Below are positions 8,278-17,656 of a stretch of DNA of 64,000 bases, in pieces (the stretch's first letter is position 1; the number at the start of each line of letters is the position of its first letter). The DNA lies in NCBI GenBank assembly GCA_965197545.1, contig CBDANJ010000008.1:2232001-2296000 (forward strand). The letters run 5' to 3'. A program made the translations under genes and the position numbers. This DNA comes from CATOSP01 sp965197545 (GTDB taxonomy: Bacteria; Chloroflexota; Dehalococcoidia; Lucifugimonadales; UBA3495). A model generated the notes under the pieces. The model saw only the letters and a program-made list of their open reading frames with translations. It ran no database searches and had not been told where the DNA came from.

Positions 8278-10188
8278 CTAAGGACGTGGCGTATCCGGAG
8301 TCGCATCTGGGTCAAACCACAGATGCTCCATCTTATGGACGATGTGAGTCGTGAAGTTGGCCTTGGGGGTGTGATAGTTCCTTATCTTGACGTTCAAAGC
8401 CGACCCGGACACGATCCAAATCAATGGAATCCACTGACCCTCTCCCGTCAAGAACACCTCTTCGATCATCTCACGAAGAATGACCTGGCGCTGTTGCGGC
8501 TCGAACTCCATGGCAAGGTTGGCGTTGAGCTCCAGTATTCTGGGATGCGACCATTGGGCCGGGTTCCTGGCCCCTTCTGGCATATAGAATTGGAACAGGA
8601 GGTCGTCGGGAAGGGCCACAGCCGCCCCGTGACCTCCGAAATACCACAGCGGATGGGTATTGTCCCTCAAGTCCACGTAAAATGTCGCAAGTGGCTTGGA
8701 GTCCAAAGTCAACTCCCAGCCAAAGGCGTTCTCTAGCTGTTGCTTTAGCACCGCCCTGGCGTCGATATTCGCCTGGGCGTTGGTGCCGGCGAACGTCCCT
8801 TTGAACCCCTCGGCACCCGCCTCTTTGACCAGCCTCTTTGCCTCCGCAATATCATCCGGATGCTTGACGATGTCGTCGCGGCCCCAGGGGTTCTGCACCA
8901 CGTTTCCTTGAGGATCGACGTAGCGGAATCCGGGCCATTGAGAGGCCTCGTCGGAGGTGAACGCGTGGCCAGGGTGGAACCATTGACCCATGTTATAGAC
9001 GCCCCGGTGAGCCGACTTGTTGAGTTCCACCCGGTCCGTCACCAGATATATGGCCCGCCTGACCCGTGGATCGTCGAGCGGAGGCTTGTTAACCGACTGC
9101 ATATAACCGGATATGAATGTATTCGGTGAGACGATTCCGCGAACCCTCCCCTCCGTCTCTTCTTCAAGAGTCTTCAGATCGTCGACACGGACCCCGCTGC
9201 TCAACCGGTAGTCACCCATAACCTGTTCAGTCTTTATTGATGCGACTCTCCGCTGATAGTCCTTAATAAGGAACACCTTGAAACCGTCCAGATAGGGTAG
9301 GCCCGGCTTAAAGTAGTCCGGGTTCTTCTCGTGGGAATAGGAATCCCCCCGCTCCCATGACTTGAAGATAAACGGTCCCGAGCCTATCAGGTTTTCCGGG
9401 CAGCAGTTCAAGTCATCCTGTGACTGCCCTTCAACCACGTGCTGCGGATAAATCTTCATCCAGTCGCTGGCCATCCATCTGGTGAACGTTCCGGCAGGGA
9501 TTTTCAGCTTGATTTCCACTGTCCCGCTGTCTATGGCTCTGGCGTTGCCAGGTTCGTAGAAACTTCGCATGACGCCAGTACGGGACCGGATTGCCCCCGG
9601 CTCCACCCAGCGGTCCACGCTGTACACCACGTCTTGCGCGGTTACTGGAGTGCCATCTGTGAACCTGGCTTCGTGTAGCCTGAATGTGTAGACATCGCCC
9701 GAGGGGTTGACTTCCCAACTCTCGGCCAGGTCACCGATAACCTCGTCGGGATTGATCGGGTCATACTCCAGAAGTTGGTTGAACCGTACCCCTGAAGGAA
9801 TTAGGGCCGTGTTCAGGCTGGACGCGTAGTGAAGGTCCCAGAAGCCCGGGTCACGAGCGGCAACGAAAGGGATTTCTCCTCCGCCGTACTTCCCTTGGTC
9901 CGCCCAACGTTCCCAGGGGCGTTGTACGGCAACGGGTTTCGGAGTTACCGTAACCACCACCTCGCGCACCACTTCCTTCACAACCTCTTTTTCTACGATT
10001 ATCTCCTTCGGGACTTCTTTTATCACCTGTTTCTCTACGATGACCTCTTTGGGCACTTCTCGTATTACTTCCCTATCAACGAAGGTCGTTTCAGGTGCGG
10101 CTCCTCCACAAGCGAGTAGAAATACTAACGACGATATCAGGAACGTATATACCAAAAGTTTTCTGTAGCTGCCTAACCGAGATATCAT
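8278..10188 (-). CDS. Family 5 extracellular solute-binding lipoprotein (peptide-type)
   Basis: A 636-residue protein with a signal peptide and lipobox (SSLVFLLACGG, lipidated Cys about residue 27). A charged heptad-like linker of REVPKEVIVEK units (about 37-85) follows, then a type 5 binding domain. The linker probably forms a coiled coil lifting the domain from the membrane; such linkers are common in Chloroflexota. Domain landmarks include TFRLHEARFTDGTPVTAQDV and DDPRVRRAIYLVTDR. It is the first gene of the operon with two permeases. The substrate cannot be told from sequence; peptides, sugars or nickel are possible for the family. Confidence 0.92.
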   Translation of the reverse strand: MISRLGSYRKLLVYTFLISSLVFLLACGGAAPETTFVDREVIREVPKEVIVEKQVIKEVPKEIIVEKEVVKEVVREVVVTVTPKPVAVQRPWERWADQGKYGGGEIPFVAARDPGFWDLHYASSLNTALIPSGVRFNQLLEYDPINPDEVIGDLAESWEVNPSGDVYTFRLHEARFTDGTPVTAQDVVYSVDRWVEPGAIRSRTGVMRSFYEPGNARAIDSGTVEIKLKIPAGTFTRWMASDWMKIYPQHVVEGQSQDDLNCCPENLIGSGPFIFKSWERGDSYSHEKNPDYFKPGLPYLDGFKVFLIKDYQRRVASIKTEQVMGDYRLSSGVRVDDLKTLEEETEGRVRGIVSPNTFISGYMQSVNKPPLDDPRVRRAIYLVTDRVELNKSAHRGVYNMGQWFHPGHAFTSDEASQWPGFRYVDPQGNVVQNPWGRDDIVKHPDDIAEAKRLVKEAGAEGFKGTFAGTNAQANIDARAVLKQQLENAFGWELTLDSKPLATFYVDLRDNTHPLWYFGGHGAAVALPDDLLFQFYMPEGARNPAQWSHPRILELNANLAMEFEPQQRQVILREMIEEVFLTGEGQWIPLIWIVSGSALNVKIRNYHTPKANFTTHIVHKMEHLWFDPDATPDTPRP

Positions 10189-10707
10189 CCATTTACCTCC
10201 GAAAAGTCAAAGATTGATCTCCTATTCCATGTAATAGCCGCAATCTTTCAACGATTCCCATATAGTCGGGCAAAATCGAATCGCTACTGTGACCATCAAT
10301 ATACTATAAGTAGAGATATCGTCAACCATCGACGAGAGTATGCAAGACGCACAGAGACTTAAGGCCCGCGTATTATCCCACCCCAGCCCAGGAACGATTA
10401 GGCATGGAGAGGGCGTAGGGGCAGCACAACCTTGGCCAACCGGGCCAGGATTACAAATGGGGGAGGCTCTTCAATCGATCAGGCTTAGCCTAGCGGTTCG
10501 CCGCGGCCCTGGCTAGCTCCGATTCTCGGTGGTTGCGGGCGGAGTTTAGGCCGCGGAGGAATTGGGGGGCTTCTTCGGCGATCTGAGGTCCCGGAATCAG
10601 GTCCATGACCTTTTGGCCGCGCTTCGGGTCCGGGCCGGACCGTCCTCCCCCATCGCTGTTTCAGGACGGGGCGGCCTACGCCGCAACCTCTGTGGGAGAT
10701 AAAGAAA
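10189..10707. other. Intergenic region upstream of the ABC operon
   Basis: It separates the binding-protein gene from the tRNA-Pro terminator. The first 140 bp next to the operon are AT-rich and probably hold its promoter, but no clear -35/-10 pair stands out. A 76-codon frame at 10485-10715 is GC-rich, has no domain and overlaps the terminator, so I do not call it. Confidence 0.4.
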
Positions 10708-10731
10708 AAGGCCACCGCATCCGGTGGCCTT
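10708..10731 (-). terminator. Rho-independent terminator of tRNA-Pro
   Basis: A perfect stem (AAGGCCACCG/CGGTGGCCTT) with a short loop. On the minus strand it is followed by TTTTTCTTTATC. It lies 18 nt after the tRNA. Confidence 0.9.
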
Positions 10732-10748
10732 GATTCCTTGGACTACTG

Positions 10749-10825
10749 TGGTCGGGGCGCCCAGATTTGAACTGGGGACTCCCTACACCCCATGCAGGTG
10801 CGCTACCTGGCTGCGCTACGCCCCG
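10749..10825 (-). tRNA. tRNA-Pro(GGG)
   Basis: The minus strand gives a full cloverleaf. The acceptor stem is CGGGGCG/CGCCCCG with discriminator A. The anticodon stem is CCTGC/GTAGG, and the 7-nt loop ATGGGGT places anticodon GGG after U33. The T loop reads TTCAAAT. The 3' CCA is encoded (10749-10751). A terminator follows directly, so it is transcribed as a single gene. Confidence 0.95.
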
Positions 10826-10893
10826 ATAGGGTTAGCTTATCATAGCGGTTCGGCCAGCTTCAAGTGAGGACGGAGCCTCTGGCAGCCTCTTCG

Positions 10894-12075
10894 CTAGTGG
10901 GGCGGCTCGTTGGTGAATACCAGGCTGCCCGCCGCCATGAACATTCCTCCCACACCCTGGCAGAAGGAAACCTTCACGTCCGGGACCTGGTGGGAGGCCT
11001 CTCCCCTGACCTGGCGGACCGCTTCCTGCATTGCGAACATACCGTACATTCCCGTATGCGTGTAGGACAGGCCGCCCCCGTTGGTGTTCAACGGCAACTT
11101 GCCGCCGGGAGATGTGTTGCCCTCCTCGATGAACGCCCCCGCCTCTCCCCGGCCCACGAACCCCAGGTCTTCCAACCCATAGATGGGCAGGTGGGCGAAT
11201 GCGTCGTAAATCATCAGGTGGTCCACGTCGTCGTGAGTGATCCCGGCCTCCTGGAACGCCTGGCGGCTGGAAACCTTGAAGGCTGCTGACGAGGTCATGT
11301 CGTACATCTGGCTGACGACGGGGGTCTCGGTGGACTCGCCGGTCCCGAGGATGTAGACGGGGTTGGTGGGGAAGTCCTTGGCCCGCTCCGCGCTGGTCAA
11401 GATCAGCGCTCCGCCGCCGTCGGTGACCAGGCAGCACTCGAATAGGTGGAAGGGGTAGCAGACCATCCGGCTGTTGAACACGTCGTCGATGGTAATCAGG
11501 TCACGGAACATGGCGCGCGGCACCTGGTTGGCCCATTTCCGCTGAGCCACGGCCACCGACGCCAGTTGTTCGTGGGTTGTGCCCGTCTCTTGCATATAGC
11601 GCAGCACTCCCATGCCGAACTGGGTTGTCGGACCTGACGTGCCGTAGATAGACTCGAACTGACCGGGGTATGAGATATCTCCCCTCGGCCCCCCGGCGGC
11701 GGAGGTCGCCCCGATGCGTTCGCTGGTCTCGCCGACGCGGCTCCGGCCGCTTTGTCCCATCACAACCAACGCGGTTTCGCACATCCCCATGGCGATGGCC
11801 GCCGCCGCGTGGCGGACCTGGATCAAGAACGACGTCCCGCCCACCGAGGTGTTGTCCAGCCACCGGGGGACTATCCCCAGGTAGTGGGCCAGCGCGGCGG
11901 GGCTCATGGTAGTGGCGATACCGTCGATCTGGTTCTTGTCGATCCCACAATCTTTGATGGCGTTGACGGCGGCGTCGATGTGTAGCTGAGTGGTCGAGAG
12001 TTCTGGAATCACACCCAGGTTGGTGGTCTCAGAGGCTCCGACGATGGCAACCTTGTAACGCAGTGAGTCTGGCAT
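10894..12075 (-). CDS. Thiolase-like protein (SCP-x/Ltp2 type)
   Basis: A 393-residue thiolase-fold protein. It keeps the C-terminal landmarks YDAFAHLPIYGLEDLGF, NTNGGGLSYTHTGMYGMF and FCQGVGGMF. The N-terminal nucleophile position, normally a Cys before a small-residue loop, reads NTSVGGTSFLIQV with no cysteine. Thiolase-like proteins lacking this Cys and paired with a DUF35 protein include the Ltp2-type aldolases of steroid side-chain degradation (family knowledge), so a retro-aldol or acyl-CoA role is possible. It is 30 nt downstream of the DUF35 gene on the same strand, as in those pairs. The actual substrate is unknown. Confidence 0.85.
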   Translation of the reverse strand: MPDSLRYKVAIVGASETTNLGVIPELSTTQLHIDAAVNAIKDCGIDKNQIDGIATTMSPAALAHYLGIVPRWLDNTSVGGTSFLIQVRHAAAAIAMGMCETALVVMGQSGRSRVGETSERIGATSAAGGPRGDISYPGQFESIYGTSGPTTQFGMGVLRYMQETGTTHEQLASVAVAQRKWANQVPRAMFRDLITIDDVFNSRMVCYPFHLFECCLVTDGGGALILTSAERAKDFPTNPVYILGTGESTETPVVSQMYDMTSSAAFKVSSRQAFQEAGITHDDVDHLMIYDAFAHLPIYGLEDLGFVGRGEAGAFIEEGNTSPGGKLPLNTNGGGLSYTHTGMYGMFAMQEAVRQVRGEASHQVPDVKVSFCQGVGGMFMAAGSLVFTNEPPH

Positions 12076-12105
12076 AACTTCCTCTTCCTGCCGTGCGGCC
12101 GGGAG

Positions 12106-12525
12106 TTAACCGGCTGGCCTGAACTTGGGGATGGCGACTTCATCGGTGGCGTCCTCGAAGACAACCTCTAGGGACATGTCCAACACCAGGTTTTCCGGTG
12201 TGTTCTCTATGCCGACGATGTTGGTCATCATCCGGGGCCCTTCTTCCAGTTTGACCACGGCTATGGCGTAAGGCGTGTCCTCTTCGAACCCGGGGATCGC
12301 ACGGTGGTTTATCATGTACGTCCACAGGGTCGCCTTGCCCGACGTTTGGAACCATGAAAGGTCGGACGAGAGACATTCGGGACAATGGAATCTGGGGTAG
12401 AAAAACGGGTGGTTGCACGCGTTGCAACGCTGCACCCACAATTCATGCTCTTTACACTTATCCCAGAAGAATTGGGTCTCGGGGGTGGGGATAGGTACGG
12501 GTTTGCGGTAACCTTCCTGGGTCAT
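12106..12525 (-). CDS. DUF35 (zinc ribbon plus OB-fold) acyl-CoA-binding partner protein
   Basis: A 139-residue protein with an N-terminal rubredoxin-like zinc ribbon (CNAC and CPEC pairs within residues 35-52) and an OB-fold with GKATLWTYMINHR and PYAIAVVKLEEGPRM. This is the DUF35 architecture, whose members bind acyl-CoA and form complexes with thiolases or Ltp2-like aldolases. It is the promoter-proximal gene of a two-gene operon with the thiolase-like protein. Confidence 0.9.
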   Translation of the reverse strand: MTQEGYRKPVPIPTPETQFFWDKCKEHELWVQRCNACNHPFFYPRFHCPECLSSDLSWFQTSGKATLWTYMINHRAIPGFEEDTPYAIAVVKLEEGPRMMTNIVGIENTPENLVLDMSLEVVFEDATDEVAIPKFRPAG

Positions 12526-12714
12526 AGTCCGGGGGCCTCCTACAGGAATTCAATGGGGGATTCGCTCAATTGGCGCAGACTACGATATCAGCTTCGGACG
12601 AGGCCGTCGAGAGCGGGTGGTCCAGCCATAGACGCGGACTTGCGGTGGTGGTATAAGGCCAGTAGATATCCAACCAGGATATCCCACCAAAACGAATATT
12701 AATTCGGAGGCGCT

Positions 12715-13434
12715 ATGCGCGTAAACAACGTCGTTACCAAAATGCAAGCGGGTCAGATGGCTTACGGATGCAGCCTCACGTTTCCTTCCACCGCCCTGGT
12801 GGAATTGATGGGAATCGCCGGGCTGGACCATGTCTCGTTTGATTCGGAACACGGGCCGTTCACCCCCGAGAGCCTGGACGACCTGTGCCGGGTTGCGGAC
12901 ATGGCCGGTCTGACGCCGATGGCCCGGGTGCCAAACATCGACCCCTCAACAATCCTGCGGTTCCTGGACCGGGGAGTCATGGGCATCACGGGACCCCACA
13001 TCACCAACCCGGACCGGGCCCAACAGTTGGCCGACGCTTGCCGTTACGTGCCTCGGGGCAAGCGCAGTTTCGGCTCTGGACGCGGCGCATACTTCGGCGA
13101 GTTCGAGTCCGGCGAGCAATACATGGAGCATACCAACGCCAACATATTGGTAATGGCCCAGTTGGAAGACATCGAGGTTTTGGACCACCTTGATGAAATT
13201 CTGGCTGTCGACGGCATTGATCTCTATAGCTCCGGCGCCCAGGACATCGCCCAGTCGATGGGACTGCAGGGCCAGCCCAACCACCCGAAGGTCAAGGAGT
13301 TCGAGGCGGAAGTCGTCGGCAGAGTCCATGCCGCCGGCAAGAAGATGACCTCCGACGTATTGGTAGCGGTTGGCGCGGCCAGGTTGTTCCTTGACGGCGC
13401 AAGGGCGTTCCTCCAGTCCGAGGGTGGAGCGTGA
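12715..13434 (+). CDS. HpcH/HpaI-type aldolase (class II, metal-dependent)
   Basis: A 239-residue TIM-barrel protein of the HpaI/citrate-lyase beta family. It starts with a good GGAGG site 5 nt upstream of the ATG. Landmarks are FDSEHGPFTPESL (active-site His and phosphate-loop region), MARVPNIDPSTILRFLDRGV, GPHITNPDRA and the metal-binding acidic segment AQLEDIEVLDHL. The family cleaves 2-keto-3-deoxy-type acids to pyruvate or oxaloacetate plus an aldehyde. It is transcribed divergently from the DUF35/thiolase pair, so a shared catabolic pathway is possible but unproven. Confidence 0.88.
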   Translation: MRVNNVVTKMQAGQMAYGCSLTFPSTALVELMGIAGLDHVSFDSEHGPFTPESLDDLCRVADMAGLTPMARVPNIDPSTILRFLDRGVMGITGPHITNPDRAQQLADACRYVPRGKRSFGSGRGAYFGEFESGEQYMEHTNANILVMAQLEDIEVLDHLDEILAVDGIDLYSSGAQDIAQSMGLQGQPNHPKVKEFEAEVVGRVHAAGKKMTSDVLVAVGAARLFLDGARAFLQSEGGA

Positions 13435-13448
13435 TTGTGCGCCGGTTC

Positions 13449-13457
13449 TGGTATAAT
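13449..13457 (+). promoter_or_regulatory. Extended -10 promoter for the DinB/MFS genes
   Basis: TGGTATAAT is a perfect -10 hexamer with an upstream TG. It lies about 33 nt before the GTG at 13490. No good -35 box is present at 17 nt. Confidence 0.5.
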
Positions 13458-13489
13458 CGTCGTGTCGCTCCTGAAACGGGGCGAAGGGG

Positions 13490-14068
13490 GTGCGTGTTAG
13501 CGGCATGGATGTGATTACGTTCATATCTGATAGCCTGGCCCAGGTGCAGTTCAGGCTAATGGAGACCTGCAAAGGACTAACCCAGGAGCAGGTCATATGG
13601 CGGCCCGTCCCCGGAACCAACAACATCGGTTTCATCCTCTGGCACATGAGCCGGGCTAACGACAACGTGGCGCGCCAGATAGCCAGCGGCGTTCCGGGCC
13701 TTTGGGAAACGGAGAAGTGGTACGAAAAGTTCAACCAGCCCATCGAATCGCCCGACCCCGGGGACAAGATGGGGCTGCAATCCCTCCCCATCCCGGACTT
13801 GGAGGTCCTGCTCGGCTACTCCGCTGCCGTAGACCGCTGGACCCAACAGTTGCTTAGAGGGCTTGACCCGGCGGCATTGGACCGGCCAGTCGACCCCGCG
13901 AACCCACGGCGCAAGCTGGCCAACTCCCTCCGACACGCCATCACTCATAAGAACAACCACCACGGGCAGATAGATTATATCCGCGGACTTCAGGACCAGA
14001 CCTGGGACCTACCCCCTGGGACAGGAGTGATACTGCCCGAGACCAGCGCTCAACCCGCGTCGGACTAG
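13490..14068 (+). CDS. DinB-family metal-dependent hydrolase/transferase
   Basis: A 192-residue four-helix protein with the DinB metal triad: GFILWHMSRANDNV gives one His, and HAITHKNNHHGQIDYIRG gives the second and third. The family covers damage-inducible DinB, bacillithiol or mycothiol S-transferases and related hydrolases, so the reaction is open. A GTG at 13490 and an ATG at 13505 are both possible starts. The gene ends 7 nt before the MFS gene, suggesting one transcript. Confidence 0.82.
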   Translation: MRVSGMDVITFISDSLAQVQFRLMETCKGLTQEQVIWRPVPGTNNIGFILWHMSRANDNVARQIASGVPGLWETEKWYEKFNQPIESPDPGDKMGLQSLPIPDLEVLLGYSAAVDRWTQQLLRGLDPAALDRPVDPANPRRKLANSLRHAITHKNNHHGQIDYIRGLQDQTWDLPPGTGVILPETSAQPASD

Positions 14069-14075
14069 ACACTTT

Positions 14076-15581
14076 ATGGGCATCCTGAGCAACTACAAGG
14101 AAGTATTAAACACTCCCCAGCGGCGGGAGATCCTTGTTGCGATGACCGGCGGGCAACTGCTGGTCCAGCTCTCCAGTATGCCCGTGACCCTCTCTCTACC
14201 CAGCATCGCCCGCCATTTCGACGCCTCTATCAACGACGCAGCCTGGATCGTAATCGCAAACTTGCTGGTGCTGGGCACCACAGTTTTTCTTGGGGCCCGG
14301 CTGGGTGACCGGTTCGGTCACACCAAGCTCTTCCTGATCGGCGCAATCATCGTCACCATAGGCGCGGTCCTCATTGCCGCGGCCCAGAACCTGGAGCAAG
14401 TGATCATCTTCAGAGGTGTGCAGGGACTCGGAGCGGGGTTGATCCACGGGAATGGGAACGCGATGCTCGCCTTTGCCTTCCCGGCCAACGAGCGGGGACG
14501 CGCTTACGCTTTCCCGATCACCGGTTCGCGCTTCGGAACGCTGATAGGGCTCATCGTCTTCGGGATATTTCTCCAGTGGCTAAGTTGGCGCCTGGTTTTC
14601 CTGGCCATGTTCCCCATTGGGTTGCTTGCCATCAAGGGTTGTATGCCGGCTTTGCGCCAAAAGGAAGATTCGGTGCGGGACAAGGGTCCCATCGACTACA
14701 TCGGGGCGATTCTGTTGATGGCCACCGCTTCCGTGTTCCTGCTCTCCAGCGTCCACGCCCACGGGGGCGATGAGTCGTTCACCAGCCCGGACGCCCTCTC
14801 GTATCACCTGCCGATGCACTTCCTATTCTGGGCGTTGCTGGGCCTGTTCATCATCGTGGAGCGGCGGGTCCAAAACCCGTTTATGCAGTTTGAGCACTTC
14901 AAAGAGAAGTACTTCTCCATGTCCTTGGTGTCCAACGTGACTTTCCATCTGTCGATGTTGGCCGTCTTTACGTTGGTGCCGTTGATGATCGAAGAGGGCA
15001 AGGGGCTCGATCCGATCTATGTAACCTATGTGCTTTTCCCCCACCAGTCCTTTGGGCTGTTCATGCCTGTGCTCGCCGGGGCCATGCAGGACAAGTGGAA
15101 CCCCAGGTTGCTGCGTTCGGCATGTATGACGTCCATTGCCTGCGGTTTCGTACTGTTGGGTCTGTTCGCGGGCCAGATCTCGTGGTTCCTCATCCCATTC
15201 CTACTACTGCCGATTTCGGTCGGAACGAATATCTTCAACACCGTCAACAACGCCATCGTCATGAGCACCCTGCCCACGGCGAATCGGGGATTCGCCTCCG
15301 GAATGCTGGAGACGACTCGGGACTTGGGCCACGCTTTCGGCGCGACAATCTCCGCCCTCGTGGTGGGGATGGCGTTGCCGGCGTCTATCGCGTTGATGTC
15401 CGACGCCCAGTCCCAGTGGTACTACATGCGGGGGTTCCAGACCTCGGCCCTCGCCGTGGTGCTGATCATGCTGACCGGGGCCTTCATAGCCATCTTCCAT
15501 CGTTCCCGGCCTCCCGAGGACGCTCCACCCACACCTCAGACGCAGCAGGGGCCGAGTCCTGCCTCGGCGGGTGACAACTAA
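14076..15581 (+). CDS. MFS transporter of the DHA2 (EmrB/QacA) type, 14 membrane segments
   Basis: A 501-residue integral membrane protein with about 14 hydrophobic segments. It has motif A after TM2 (LGARLGDRFGHTKLFL) and motif C-like sequence in TM5 (AFPITGSRFGTLIGLIVFG). These fit the DHA2 drug:H+ antiporter group. A short Pro/Thr-rich cytoplasmic tail ends the protein. It immediately follows the DinB-like gene, so it may export a toxic compound handled by that enzyme. The substrate is unknown. Confidence 0.9.
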   Translation: MGILSNYKEVLNTPQRREILVAMTGGQLLVQLSSMPVTLSLPSIARHFDASINDAAWIVIANLLVLGTTVFLGARLGDRFGHTKLFLIGAIIVTIGAVLIAAAQNLEQVIIFRGVQGLGAGLIHGNGNAMLAFAFPANERGRAYAFPITGSRFGTLIGLIVFGIFLQWLSWRLVFLAMFPIGLLAIKGCMPALRQKEDSVRDKGPIDYIGAILLMATASVFLLSSVHAHGGDESFTSPDALSYHLPMHFLFWALLGLFIIVERRVQNPFMQFEHFKEKYFSMSLVSNVTFHLSMLAVFTLVPLMIEEGKGLDPIYVTYVLFPHQSFGLFMPVLAGAMQDKWNPRLLRSACMTSIACGFVLLGLFAGQISWFLIPFLLLPISVGTNIFNTVNNAIVMSTLPTANRGFASGMLETTRDLGHAFGATISALVVGMALPASIALMSDAQSQWYYMRGFQTSALAVVLIMLTGAFIAIFHRSRPPEDAPPTPQTQQGPSPASAGDN

Positions 15582-15641
15582 ACCAGCCAACGCGCTGAAT
15601 GGAAAGGGCGGGCGCGACCCGTCCTTGACCCCATACGGGGC

Positions 15642-16781
15642 GTGATGGGTCCAGTCTTCGTCACACCGGGCCGCTACACCAAGCAGACCTTCGATGCCTC
15701 GCAATTTGTCGGCCTCGCGCCTTCAACATCTGGCGACTGCATCATCTACATTTCGGCAGATGACCTCGTCCTCGACCTCTCGGGCGTCGTGCTGGACGGT
15801 GAGGGTTGCGGCGGGACCGGGGTAAGGGTCCACGACTGCCAGAACGTCACCATCGCCAACGGAGTCATAAAGGGGTTTCACTACGGCATCCACGCCTCCA
15901 ACGTGACCAACCTCAGCATCCAGGGTTGTGTCGTATCCGACAACACCAACCCAATTGACGCCGGTTGGCTTCCGGACACCGAAGAGCCGGTTGAAGAAGC
16001 GTTCGGCGGTGGAATCTACCTGTACCGGGTCTCTCACGGCGTTATCGAAAACAACCAGGTCAACAACAACTTCAACGGCATTAGCCTGGTGCGCTCAGAC
16101 CATAATGTGATCGGAGGCAACCACGCCTCCTACTGCGGCAACGTGGGAATCTACCTTCTCATGTCAAGCCGCAACGAGGTCCTGCACAACCTGGCGGAGC
16201 ACTGCATCCGCTACACGGACCGGTTCTGGTGCGACACGGCCGATTCCGCCGGGATCCTCCTGGAAAAAGAGTCCAACCACAACCGCATCGTCGGCAACAG
16301 CCTGCGTTACGGCGGTGACGGGTTCTTCATCAGGGCAAACCGCCAACACTCCTCGAACCATAATTTCATCAAGGGAAACGACGGCAGCTATTCACCCAAC
16401 AACGGGTTCGAGGCGGTTTTCTCCCGTGGAAACGTATTTGAAGCCAACGTGGCCAACTACTGCAACTACGGTTTTTGGCTCGGCTACTCATCCAACACCG
16501 ACGTCCTGGACAACGAAATCAACTTCAACAGGTTCGACGGTATCGCCATCGACAGCGGTCAGGGCAACCACCTGCGGGGAAATACGATAAACGGGAACCG
16601 CAACGGCGTGAGGCTGTGGGGCAAGCCGTGGAGACAGGGGGGAAGTGACGAAGCGCCAAGGAAGTACACCGTGTCCGGAAATTCGGTGTCGAATTCCAGG
16701 GAGCGCGGTATCTCGATAGAGGCTGGGTTGGATGTGACTGTGGAAGGGAACACACTCCGAGACAGCAGGGGAGATGCGTAG
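15642..16781 (+). CDS. Right-handed parallel beta-helix protein (NosD/PbH1 repeats)
   Basis: A 379-residue protein almost entirely made of 22-25 residue PbH1 coils such as NVTNLSIQGCVVSDN, HNVIGGNHASYCGN, NHNRIVGNSLRYGG and NHLRGNTINGNRNGVRL, with the usual buried Asn ladders. No signal peptide is evident from the ATG at 15642, so it may be cytoplasmic or the start may be misplaced. Such proteins are polysaccharide lyases, epimerases or NosD-like periplasmic proteins. No catalytic signature lets me choose. It overlaps the following gene by 8 nt. Confidence 0.8.
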   Translation: MMGPVFVTPGRYTKQTFDASQFVGLAPSTSGDCIIYISADDLVLDLSGVVLDGEGCGGTGVRVHDCQNVTIANGVIKGFHYGIHASNVTNLSIQGCVVSDNTNPIDAGWLPDTEEPVEEAFGGGIYLYRVSHGVIENNQVNNNFNGISLVRSDHNVIGGNHASYCGNVGIYLLMSSRNEVLHNLAEHCIRYTDRFWCDTADSAGILLEKESNHNRIVGNSLRYGGDGFFIRANRQHSSNHNFIKGNDGSYSPNNGFEAVFSRGNVFEANVANYCNYGFWLGYSSNTDVLDNEINFNRFDGIAIDSGQGNHLRGNTINGNRNGVRLWGKPWRQGGSDEAPRKYTVSGNSVSNSRERGISIEAGLDVTVEGNTLRDSRGDA

Positions 16782-17146
16782 GATGGACCGGACAGTGGAA
16801 GCGGCCCTTCAGCAGGACCGGGTGATCGACATCACGACTACGGGCCGAAAGAGCGGCAGACCGAGGCGCAAGGAAATCTGGTTCCACAACCTGGATGGGC
16901 GGCTCTACATCACCGGCAGGCCAGGACTCCCGCGACTGGTATCTGAACATGGTGGCCAACCCGGAGTTCACCTTCCACCTCAAACATAGCGCCCAGGCCG
17001 ACATTCCGGCGCGGGCCACTCCTATCGTGGATGCTGCGCGGCGGCGGGAGATCATCTCCGGCATCCACCAAAAACTGGGTGGAGACCGGGACACCGAAGC
17101 ATGGGTCGCTGGAAGCCCGCTGGTCGCTGTGGAGTTGTTGGGCTAA
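16774..17146 (+). pseudogene. Deazaflavin (F420)-dependent nitroreductase-like protein, frameshifted
   Basis: The first frame gives the Ddn-like N terminus (VIDITTTGRKSGRPRRKEIW, then GRLYITGRPG). The rest (RDWYLNMVANPEFTFHLKH to LVAVELLG) continues in another frame, so one base is lost near 16920-16930. The TTGRKSG motif and the WYLN(M)VANP segment are hallmarks of the DUF385/deazaflavin-dependent oxidoreductase family, which binds F420 or acts on quinones and nitro compounds. The start at 16774 overlaps the previous gene and has an AGGGGAG site. Confidence 0.75.
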
Positions 17147-17164
17147 CCTTCGGCCGGCACGCTT

Positions 17165-17646
17165 CGACTAGGGCCTGACCCGGGTTTCGGACAAGGCGAA
17201 CCCAGCGGTGCTGCTCATCTTGTCGGCCCGCGGCTCCGGGAACGCTTGCCGTCAGCCACCAGGCAGTCCAGCATGAGCTGGACTTTGCGAGCCGGGATGA
17301 ACCCGCTCAGAAACCTAATTGCACGGCTGGAAGGCCAGCTTACGCTGATAGACGACGCTCCGAGATTTGGGTTGGATGGCTGTATACGAATCACGATATT
17401 CTGTTCTGCGCAGCGGTGGAGCACAACCGGACCGGACCAATCACGGACGACCGCGTTATGTTCAACTGCATCGCCGGTACGGAGATCCGCACGATCACCT
17501 TGGACGCCTGGACTCCTCTCCCGTAATAGCGGACGTACTTCGAGGGCCTCAAGACGAACGGAGGTCAGGGAGGCTCCAATCCGAATGCGTTGCCCTTGGG
17601 GCCGAGGGGGCGGCTGTGCAGTTGGTCTGGGTAGAAGAGCAACCAT
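17165..17646 (-). pseudogene. Decayed paralogue of the gene at 19031
   Basis: The 3' end reads GFIPARKVQLMLDCLVADGK, then after a one-base shift AFPEPRADKMSSTAG. This matches residues near the C terminus of the intact gene at 19031-19603 (VPARRAQLTLDGHVATGK, then AFPEPRADKMSSTAG). DNA identity is clear over about 130 bp. Upstream the frames are broken by stops. The two copies flank the GPP34 and STAS genes, pointing to an old local duplication followed by decay. Confidence 0.65.
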
Positions 17647-17656
17647 GGGCCAGTCG

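Noticed and set aside
10485..10715. 76-codon ORF upstream of tRNA-Pro on the same strand
   Set aside because: It overlaps the terminator, has no ribosome site and shows no domain.
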